From NCBI GenBank assembly GCA_963729195.1, contig CAVSNF010000020.1, positions 186,001 through 250,000 of the forward strand: DNA of 64,000 nucleotides, written 5' to 3'. Below are positions 57,848-64,000 of this stretch, one piece after another (within the stretch, counting starts at the first letter, position 1; every line of letters begins with the position of its first letter). Position numbers and translations under genes: made by a program. The notes under the pieces are model-generated. The model saw only the letters and a program-made list of their open reading frames with translations. It made no database searches and was not told where the DNA came from. The stretch is from CAVPTL01 sp963729195 (GTDB lineage Bacteria; Actinomycetota; Thermoleophilia; Gaiellales; JAICJC01).

Positions 57848-58254
57848 TATGTATCTCCACTTCTCTCGAGTTCGAACAACGCTTGTGAAACTGCTTCATG
57901 CAGGCTCCGCTTATGGTTCTCCCCACGCCCGTACGCCGGGCTGACGGGAGAGGTAATCAGCTCATCTGCCAGCACCACCCCGCGCGGTGTTACAGCGCGG
58001 GAGGGGTCGCCCAGCACGTCGGCGAGGCGATCGATATCCGCTCGGTGTGCGGACACCGCATCGCGATTCAGTGGCACCCGCGAGCTGAGGTCTGGACGGA
58101 CGCTCACAATTCGCCAGCATCCTTCTGAAAGCTTGTGCCGACTCCCGCCGGTGAGACGCACTGACCAGTTCGGCCGAACGCTCGGCGACCACTCGCGGAG
58201 CGGGTGTCGCGCCGATCCTGTGAGCAATCCACCGGTCGGCGCGGTCACGTGCAT
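57847..58254 (-). CDS. Conserved hypothetical protein coupled to the kdp operon
   Basis: About 135 aa with at least two frame changes (near 58240 and 58095). Readable parts: RADRWIAHRIGATPAPRVVA, SHRRESAQAFRRMLANCERP and VPLNRDAVSAHRADIDRLAD, then SRAVTPRGVVLADELITS and a C-terminal helix HEAVSQALFELERSGDT. The VPLNR-(x)n-LADxL-(x)n-P.GVxLAxxLI..-SP.Y pattern resembles a conserved actinobacterial hypothetical family that I recognise but cannot name. ATG 58254 is a tentative start. The stop overlaps the next start (TAATG), making it the first gene of the kdp unit. No membrane helix or catalytic motif is seen. Confidence 0.5.
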   Translation of the reverse strand: MHVTAPTGGLLTGSARHPLREWSPSVRPNWSVRLTGGSRHKLSEGCWRIVSVRPDLSSRVPLNRDAVSAHRADIDRLADVLGDPSRAVTPRGVVLADELITSPVSPAYGRGENHKRSLHEAVSQALFELERSGDT

Positions 58255-58705
58255 ATGTTCGCCAGATCGATCCGGCTGTATACGCAACGACCGCGCACAG
58301 CGAAGGCTGCGGCGGTGACGATGTCGGTGTGGAACGGGTAACGAGATCCCGGCGATGTGGGCTGCCGCCGACGCTGTCGCGATAGCTACATACGGTGTCG
58401 CCCACCGTTCGGCGCGGGGCAGCCCGGACGGAGTTTCTCTCCCAGACGAAGCCTGTGGATGATGCACAAACACTCTGGGTTCCACTGTATGACCGGTGTC
58501 CTCAACGCCCTCTTAAAATCAGGCCTCCGGTCTTAACACGGTCTGAACGCGGCGGCGGAGTCTCGTGGCACAAGCCACAGTCGCACGGTCCGCAAAGGTT
58601 CTGTTTTGACACAGGTTCACTGCGAGTCGTCGTCTATGCTCGGGCATGTCCCGGTCGGCGCAGTCCCGTTAACCTCGTCCCCTTGCGCCGGCCGGGATGT
58701 TCTCG
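58255..58705. other. Noncoding stretch between the kdp unit and the RCC1 gene
   Basis: About 450 bp with lower GC than its surroundings and no convincing gene on either strand. It should hold the kdp control region on the minus strand and the RCC1 gene's 3' end. The only structure noted is the set of direct repeats at 58500-58536. Confidence 0.5.
58500..58536 (-). promoter_or_regulatory. Candidate KdpE-type direct repeats
   Basis: On the minus strand TTAAGA (58536-58531), TTAAGA (58516-58511) and TTGAGG (58505-58500) recur with start-to-start spacings of 20 and 11 bp, about two and one helical turns. Such spacing is typical of OmpR-family binding sites. They lie about 250 bp upstream of the first gene of the kdp unit. 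Confidence 0.3.
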
Positions 58706-59863
58706 TCAGGCGATCAGGGCGACGCTGTAATCCACGCCCCCGGCCACCCGCGAGCCGTTGGAGATCGTCCCGACCCGCACCGGCGCATGCCGGTTCTGGG
58801 TCGAGCCGTCGCCCAGCTGGCCGAACGAGTTGGCTCCCCAGGCCCAGATCGAGCCGTCGGTCTTGACCGCCAGCGTGTGCAGCCGGCCGGTGCCGATCGA
58901 GGCCACTCCCCCGACCACCCGCGTAGGCCGCTTGCGCTGCGTGCCGGTGCCGTCGCCGATCTGACCGTAGCTGTTCTCGCCAAACGCCCACACCGAGCCG
59001 TCCGCCCGGCGCACCACGCTGTGGTTGGCGCCGGCGGTGATCTGCGAGGCGACTCCCGGCAGCAGGGCGACGCGCTTGGCCAGGTGGCGGTTGACGGTGG
59101 TGCCGTCGCCGATCTGGCCGTAGGCGTTCCAGCCCCACGCGTACACCGCGCCGCCCTTGCGGATCGCCAGCGAGTGGTCGCGGCCACCGGCGATCGCGAT
59201 CATCTGGGTGAGGCCCTTGACCTGCACCGGAAGGTGGTGGGTGACGGTGTTGCCGGTGCCGAGATTCCCGTACTGGTTGAGGCCCCAGGCCCACACCGTG
59301 CCGTTTTTGAGGATCGCCAGCGAGTGGTCGCGGCCGCCGGCGATCGCGATCGCCGTACCCAGGCCTTTGACTCGCACGGGCAGCGAGCGGTTGCTGGTGG
59401 TGCCGTCGCCGAGCTGGCCGTACTTGTTCAGGCCCCAGGCCCACACCGTGCCGTCGTTGCGAAGCGCCAGCGAGTGGTAGTGGCCGGTGCGCACCTGCTT
59501 GACGTTGGCGAGGTTGTGCACCTTGGTGGGGACATTCCGGTTGGCGGTCGAGCCGTTGCCGAGCTGGCCGCTGAGGCCGTGGCCCCAGCACCACACGCTG
59601 CCGTCGGCCCGCAGCGCGATCACATGCTGGCGACCGCCGTGCATGCCGGTGATGTTGGCGATGCCCGAGACGGCTTGAGGTGTGAGATGTGCTGCGAAGC
59701 TGCCGTCGCCCAGCTGGCCCACGGCGTTTGCCCCCCACGCGCGCGCCCCGCTGGCCGGGGCTGCCATCGCCGAGAGCGTGTCGAGCACGAAGCTCGATCC
59801 GATCGCTGCCGCGCCGATCGCGGCACTCTCACCCAGAAACACACGGCGACTGGTACGCCTCAT
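58706..59863 (-). CDS. Tat-exported RCC1-repeat (beta-propeller) protein
   Basis: 385 aa, intact. The N-terminus MRRTSRRVFLGESAAIGAAA has a twin-arginine motif (RRVFLG) and a hydrophobic stretch, indicating export of a folded protein. Seven to eight tandem repeats of about 50 residues follow, each with a W-A-W-G-x-N-x-x-G-Q-L-G-D-G-T pattern (for example VWAWGLNKYGQLGDGTTSNR; VYAWGWNAYGQIGDGTTVNR), the RCC1/ALATS beta-propeller unit. No catalytic domain is attached. Bacterial RCC1 proteins are secreted or surface binding proteins of unknown ligand. Confidence 0.92.
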   Translation of the reverse strand: MRRTSRRVFLGESAAIGAAAIGSSFVLDTLSAMAAPASGARAWGANAVGQLGDGSFAAHLTPQAVSGIANITGMHGGRQHVIALRADGSVWCWGHGLSGQLGNGSTANRNVPTKVHNLANVKQVRTGHYHSLALRNDGTVWAWGLNKYGQLGDGTTSNRSLPVRVKGLGTAIAIAGGRDHSLAILKNGTVWAWGLNQYGNLGTGNTVTHHLPVQVKGLTQMIAIAGGRDHSLAIRKGGAVYAWGWNAYGQIGDGTTVNRHLAKRVALLPGVASQITAGANHSVVRRADGSVWAFGENSYGQIGDGTGTQRKRPTRVVGGVASIGTGRLHTLAVKTDGSIWAWGANSFGQLGDGSTQNRHAPVRVGTISNGSRVAGGVDYSVALIA

Positions 59864-59925
59864 GGAGCAACCCCCTCAGAGCCTGGACAACGACGCCAGA
59901 CTACACATCACCGATTGGAATCGCG

Positions 59926-60823
59926 TCAGCCGGCGGTGACGCCGAGCGCGGCCAGCTGGGCCGCCAGCTGGTCGACCGTGGTCGATCCGTTGACGCGGAT
60001 GCGGTCGAGCGTGAAGCGACCCTGGGAGGGGTCGGCGACGCCCTCGGTGGTGGTGGTTGCGCCCTCGTATCCGGCCGCCCTGACGGCGTTCACGACGTCG
60101 CGGTCATACGCCCCCGCCGGGTAGCAGAAGAAGTCCACGGGCACCCCGAACGAGTGCTGCAGCACACGGCGGGATCCGGCCACCTCGGTGGTCAGGTCGG
60201 CTCCGTGCAGGGTGGTCAGATCGGGATGGGTGAGGGTGTGAGAGTCGATTTCCCAGCCCCACGAGATCATCTGGTTGACCTCGCGTGGCCCCAGCCCGTA
60301 GGTGCCCTCGTGCAGGTGGGCCACGATCAGGTTGAGCACGCCCGGCCAGTCGTAGTCGTGCAGCATCCGGGCGGCGGTCGTGGAACTGGCTGCGGAAGCC
60401 GTCGTCGAACGAGAGCACGATCGGGTGGATCGGCAGCGGCGAGCCCTTCGTCCAGTACGCCCACACCTGCGCCAGGGTGACGGGATGGAAGTCGTGCTGC
60501 TTGAGGTAGCGCAGCTCGGCCTGGAACTGGGGTGCCGGCAGGAACAGCTCGGGCAGGGCGGTGCCCGGCGGCGGTGCCTTGATCTCGTGGTACATCAGAA
60601 TCGGCACCGGCCGGTTGGGCGGCGCGGTGGGCCCCTGGGTGGTGGGCGGCTGGCTGGTACCGGCCGAGGTCGGCGGGGTGACGGCGGTGGTGGATGCCGG
60701 CGTTGAGTGTGAGGCGGTCGGGGTGGACGATGACGCGTCGGCCGACCAGCGTCCCAGGCCCCAGCCCGCCGCCAGCGCCAGCCCTGCAGCAATCGCGACC
60801 ACGAACAGCCCCCAGGCCGCCAT
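59926..60823 (-). CDS. Membrane-anchored polysaccharide deacetylase
   Basis: About 299 aa. ATG 60823 gives a single N-terminal membrane anchor (GLFVVAIAAGLALAAGWGLG) then a Ser/Thr/Pro-rich linker and a NodB domain. Catalytic motifs: LSFDDGFRSQF (Asp-Asp), IDSHTLTHPDL (H-x-x-x-H zinc site) and FFCYPAGAYD. One frame change lies near 60375. CE4 enzymes remove N- or O-acetyl groups from peptidoglycan or other cell-wall glycans; the anchor places it outside the membrane. It is upstream of the RCC1 gene on the same strand. Confidence 0.88.
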
Positions 60824-60894
60824 TCGCCGGCGGCTCGCGCTTTCGTGGCAGCCAGATGTCGTCGCGTCGATGCCGTCTGCCCACGCCTGAAACC

Positions 60895-61539
60895 CTATCT
60901 GCCGGTGGTGAACCCGTCGGCGGCCCGGAACTGCGTGCGCAGCGCGTCCATCGCGCCGAAGCCTGCGGCGATCAGCTCCGGCGTGAGCGTGGCGTCGCCG
61001 CAGCGGTAGCGGTAGGCGGCCAGCTCGGCCGGGTCGTGGAAGTAGGTGAGCATGACGCTGATGCCGAAGGCCGCGTCGAGTTCCAGGCCGGTGATGCGGA
61101 AGCCGGCCCGGAGTTTTGCGATCAGCACAGCGTTGTTGGCCGGCGAGTGCTCGCTGACCACCACTGAGTACCCCAGGTCGGCCGAGTACGCGAGCGCCCG
61201 CGTGATGATCTCGGAGTAGATGCCGCGCCGTTGATAGGCCGGACTCACCACCGTGTGACGCATCTGGTAGCGGCCGCGGTCGTGGCTGTCGCCGCAGAAC
61301 ATCGCCACCACCGCGTCCTGGTCGCGTGCGCACCAGTGATCCTTCAGGCCGCTGGCCGGGACGGCCGGCTCGACCCGGTCGCGCTGGAGTGTGAAGAACA
61401 CCTCCGGCGGGTAGCTGGCTCGCAGCTGCTGCTCGAAGGTCTCCCAGTAGGCGTCTTCGGTCAGCGGCTCGATCGGGTAGTGCCCCAAAAGCGGCGATCC
61501 GTAGTGGGCGTCACGGGCGGTCTGGATTCTGTCGCTCAT
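60895..61539 (-). CDS. GNAT-family acetyltransferase
   Basis: 214 aa, intact, ATG 61539. The acetyl-CoA site is MRHTVVSPAYQRRGIYSEII (the R/Q-x-x-G-x-G/A position reads QRRGIY), with VVSEHSPANNAVLIAKLRAG as the following beta-alpha unit. A C-terminal extension of about 60 residues is present. Substrate unknown. TAGGGT lies 8 nt before the start. Confidence 0.82.
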   Translation of the reverse strand: MSDRIQTARDAHYGSPLLGHYPIEPLTEDAYWETFEQQLRASYPPEVFFTLQRDRVEPAVPASGLKDHWCARDQDAVVAMFCGDSHDRGRYQMRHTVVSPAYQRRGIYSEIITRALAYSADLGYSVVVSEHSPANNAVLIAKLRAGFRITGLELDAAFGISVMLTYFHDPAELAAYRYRCGDATLTPELIAAGFGAMDALRTQFRAADGFTTGR

Positions 61540-61547
61540 CGCGGGTA

Positions 61548-61553
61548 ACCCTA
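61548..61553 (-). promoter_or_regulatory. -10 box (TAGGGT) of the GNAT gene
   Basis: TAGGGT on the minus strand ends 8 nt before ATG 61539. Confidence 0.45.
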
Positions 61554-61577
61554 CCGATGCGCTCCACTGCCCCACGG

Positions 61578-61583
61578 TAGGGT
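61578..61583 (+). promoter_or_regulatory. -10 box (TAGGGT) of the acyl-CoA ligase gene
   Basis: TAGGGT ends 10 nt before ATG 61594, divergent from the GNAT promoter about 25 bp away. No clear ribosome site precedes the start codon. Confidence 0.45.
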
Positions 61584-61593
61584 GTTGCCCGGA

Positions 61594-63025
61594 ATGCCAG
61601 GCACCATCCCCGAGCTGTTCGACGAGGCCGTCGCTGAGAATCCGGACAAGCCGTGGCTGGTGTTCGAAGACCGCCAGTACACCTACGCGCAAGCGCGCGA
61701 GCAGGTTGGCCGGGCGGCGGCGGGGCTGGCCGATCTCGGCCTTGGGCGGGGCGACGTGGTGATGGCGACCATGCCCAGCACGCCCGAGCACGTGTTCCTG
61801 TGGCTGGGCTCGGCCTACGCCGGCACGATCCTCTTGACCGCCAATCCCCGCTCGTCCGAGGCCGAGCTGGCCGGGCTGCTGCGAGCAGGTGCAGCCGGCC
61901 GCGGTGGTCGCCGCCCGGTCACCTCGACGTGGCCGTGCTGTTCCAGCGGGCCGGGCGACGCCCCGGCCGATCGACCATCACCGGACGCGCCGGCCGTGCT
62001 GATTCCCACCTCGGGCACCACCGGCCGGTCGAAGCTGGTCACCCAGACACAGCGCGCCTACACGATGGCGGGTGAGGGCTTCCCCTGGTGGATGGAGCTC
62101 GGCCCCGACGACCGGCTGATGACCTCGCTGCCGCTGTTTCACATCAACGCGCCGGCGTACTCGATGCTGGGATCGATCGCCGCGCGGGCCGGCCTGGCAC
62201 TCCTGCCGCGGTTCTCGGCCAGCGGGTTCATCGACTCGGCCCGGCGCCACGGCGCCACCGAGTTCAATGCGATCGGGGCGATGCTCGAGATCCTGATGCG
62301 CCAGCCCGAGCGGGCAGACGACGCCGACAGTCCTCTGCGGCTGTGCTACACCGGCCCGGCTCCCACCCGCGAGCGCCAGCTCCAGATCGAGGCCCGTTTC
62401 GGCCTTCGGATCGTGGCCGGGTATGCCATGTCCGAGACTCCCTACGGCACCATCTGGGCGCGCGGCACCCGCCCGTACGGCACGCTGGGAAGCATCCGCC
62501 AGCACCCGCGGCTGGGCGTGATCAACGAGGGCCGGGTGGTGGACGGCGAGCTGCAGCTGCGAAACCCCGCCGTGATGGCGGGCTACTGGGGCATGCCGGA
62601 AGAGACCGCGCAGGTGCTGTCCGATGACGGCTGGCTTCGCACCGGCGATCTGGTCGAGCCGAACGCGGATGGGACATACACCTTCGTCGGCCGGCTCAAG
62701 GAGGTGATCCGCCGTCGCGGCGAGAACGTGGCCCCGGGCGAGATCGAGGAGGCGCTGGCCGACCCACCCCGACGTGCTGGAGGCGGCGGTGGTGGGGGTG
62801 CCGTCGGAGCTCAGTGAGGAGGAGATCAAGGCCTTCGTGATGGTCGCCGATCCCGCTGCCGTCGACCTGGCTGCCGTGCGCGCGACCGCGGCCGAGCGGC
62901 TGACGCCGTTCAAGGTCCCCCGCTACCTTGAGGCCGTGACCGATCTTCCCCGCACACCCACAGGCCGGATCGCCAAGCACCGGCTGGACCGCGAGCGCAC
63001 CGACCAGGAGGCTGATTTCGCATGA
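61594..63025 (+). CDS. AMP-dependent acyl-CoA synthetase/ligase
   Basis: About 480 aa. ATG 61594, MPGTIPELFDEAVAENPDKP; a GTG at 61582 would add four residues. The AMP-binding P-loop is VLIPTSGTTGRSKLVTQTQR; later motifs are GYAMSETPYGTIWARG, DDGWLRTGDLVEPNADGTYT (the TGD motif) and FVGRLKEVIRRRGENVAPGE, with the catalytic Lys in TPTGRIAKHRL. Frame changes lie near 61885, 61975 and 62765. The enzyme activates a carboxylic acid to its CoA thioester; chain length is not readable. It overlaps the next gene (ATGA), a citryl-CoA lyase-like gene, so the two probably act in one route. Confidence 0.9.
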
Positions 63026-63769
63026 GCGACGACGACTGGCTGCGCACCGGCATCGGTGCCTCGACGCCCGACACGATCACCATCCGCGGCCGCAACCTGG
63101 CCGACGAGCTGATGGGCCACGTCACCTTCACCGAGCTGGCCTTCCTGCTGGTGAGAGGTGAGCAGCCCACCGCGGGGCAGGCGCGCATGCTCGACGCGGT
63201 GCTGGTGTCGCTGGCCGACCACGGCCTGACGCCGACGGTGCTGGCGGCTCGGCTGACCTACACCGGTGCGCCCGAGGCGCTCCAGGGCGCGGTCGCGTCG
63301 GGGCTGCTGGGTGCCGGCAGCGTGTTCCTGGGCGTGGTCGAGGATACCGCGGTGTTCCTGCAGGACATCACCGATGCCGGCGGCGCCGATGCTGCGGTGC
63401 GAGCCCGGCTGGCCGCCGGCAAGCGGGTGCCCGGCCTCGGTCATCCCGTGCACAAGCTGGAGGATCCGCGCACACCGCGGATGTATGCGATCGCCGAGGA
63501 GACCGGCCAGCTCGGCCCCAACCTGCGAGGCGCTGCGGTGGGTCGCCGCCGCCCACGCCGAGCAGACCGGCCGGGCGCTTCCCATCAACGGCGCCGGGGT
63601 GGCCGGGGCCGCGCTGGCCGACCTCGGCTTCACTCCCGCGATCGTGCGCGGGTTCGCGCTGATCGCCCGCACCGCCGGCGTGGTCGCCCACCTGGCCGAG
63701 GAGATGCAGCAGCCGATCGGCATGCAGCTGTTCAAAGAGGTCGACCACCGCGCCCACTACACCAGCTGA
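63022..63769 (+). CDS. Citryl-CoA lyase / citrate-synthase-family protein
   Basis: About 249 aa, much shorter than citrate synthase (about 430 aa), matching stand-alone citryl-CoA lyase-like proteins. Start MSDDDWLRTGIGASTPDTIT overlaps the ligase stop. The family active site GLGHPVHKLEDPR contains the key His residues; NGAGVAGAALADLGFTPAIV and the Arg of GFALIARTAGVVAHLAEEMQ follow. One frame change lies near 63525. It could cleave or form a citryl-type CoA thioester delivered by the upstream ligase; the direction is unknown. Confidence 0.85.
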
Positions 63770-63777
63770 GGAGAGCC

Positions 63778-64000
63778 ATGGATCCCCGACCACCCGTTCC
63801 CCCGTTCACGCTCGAGACCGCCAAGCAGAAGGTGCAGGCGGCTGAGGACGCCTGGAATACCTGCGAGCCCGAGCGTGTCGCCCAGGCCTACACGCTCGAT
63901 TCCAAGTGGCGCAACCGCGACGAGTTCTTCGAGGGCCGGGAGGCGATCATCGCCTTTCTCCATCGCAAGTGGGAGAAGGAGCTGCAGTACAAGCTGCGCA
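63778..64000 (+). CDS. NTF2-like (DUF1348) protein, 5' fragment
   Basis: The first 74 codons are in the window; the gene runs off the right edge. ATG 63778 has GAGGAGAG upstream. The pattern TLETAKQKVQAAEDAWNTCE, AYTLDSKWRNRDEFFEGREA and FLHRKWEKELQYKLR is that of the DUF1348 subgroup of NTF2-like cone-fold proteins, of unknown function. It lies 8 bp after the citryl-CoA lyase gene and is probably co-transcribed. Confidence 0.85.
   Translation, partial: MDPRPPVPPFTLETAKQKVQAAEDAWNTCEPERVAQAYTLDSKWRNRDEFFEGREAIIAFLHRKWEKELQYKLR

Noticed and set aside
61593..61604. ATGCCAGGCACC at the acyl-CoA ligase start, resembling the palindrome core
   Set aside because: It lacks the left half GGTGCC symmetry and the GAATAA/TTATTC flanks and is the coding start MPGT of a real gene; chance similarity.
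1..64000. tRNA or rRNA genes, CRISPR arrays, integrases, insertion sequences, prophage genes
   Set aside because: None could be recognised on reading; no cloverleaf-like sequence, spacer arrays or transposase/integrase motifs were seen.

Overview
The window is high-GC, gene-dense chromosomal DNA from a free-living bacterium, most likely an actinobacterium of the Thermoleophilia/Solirubrobacterales type. That placement is an inference from GC content, GTG/TTG starts, DUF1707, DUF2630 and PAC2 families, an actinobacterial-looking kdp locus and a strong leaderless-promoter signature. No tRNA, rRNA, CRISPR array, prophage or transposase gene was seen. Many genes are interrupted by single-base frame changes, worst at about 1.6-8.5 kb, even in housekeeping-type genes (greA, ppc, kdpB, kdpC). 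Both insertions and deletions occur, often in short homopolymers, so consensus error is more likely than mass pseudogenisation. Frame-broken genes are given as single CDS with their breaks noted; their internal coordinates are approximate.

Layout. 1-9.8 kb: a divergent LacI regulator and a sugar-uptake operon (lipoprotein binding protein, DUF6259-like protein, two permeases, two Gfo/Idh dehydrogenases), then a TIM-barrel isomerase and an enolase-superfamily dehydratase. This operon has no ATPase. 9.8-15.1 kb: isocitrate lyase/PEP mutase-family enzyme, GH18 protein, small membrane protein, GH38 alpha-mannosidase. 15.1-23.5 kb: a complete second sugar ABC transporter on the minus strand, divergent from a copper amine oxidase, an SDR and a GH4 glycosidase. 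23.5-32.5 kb: greA, SIS-domain sugar isomerase, agmatinase-like ureohydrolase, a GntR regulator divergent from an AceE-like enzyme, PAC2 protein, tartrate/isopropylmalate dehydrogenase-like enzyme and small conserved proteins. 32.5-46.1 kb: winged-helix protein, TetR, peptide-type binding lipoprotein, an HxlR regulator divergent from two DsbA-fold proteins, MMPL and MFS transporters, PHP protein, START-like protein, PEP carboxylase.

46-58.3 kb is a potassium block: a KdpDE-like two-component pair without the KdpD input domain, a DUF4118-GAF sensor, a HisKA-only protein, kdpE, a split kdpD, and the Kdp pump genes in the order kdpF-A-C-B. Two tiny membrane ORFs and a conserved hypothetical gene are translationally coupled ahead of kdpA. 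58.7-64 kb: Tat-exported RCC1-repeat protein, polysaccharide deacetylase, GNAT, acyl-CoA ligase, citryl-CoA lyase-like protein and the start of an NTF2-like (DUF1348) gene.

Two genome-wide patterns stand out. First, a palindromic element with core GGTGCC(A/T)GGCACC occurs four times at gene 3' ends; its flank GGTGAATAA supplies the stop codon (protein ending Gly-Glu or Glu) to several neighbouring genes, in one case on both strands. Second, genes that head transcription units usually lack a Shine-Dalgarno sequence and carry TANNNT 6-10 nt before the start codon, which predicts widespread leaderless mRNAs; operon-internal genes instead use ATGA/GTGA overlaps or purine-rich ribosome sites.
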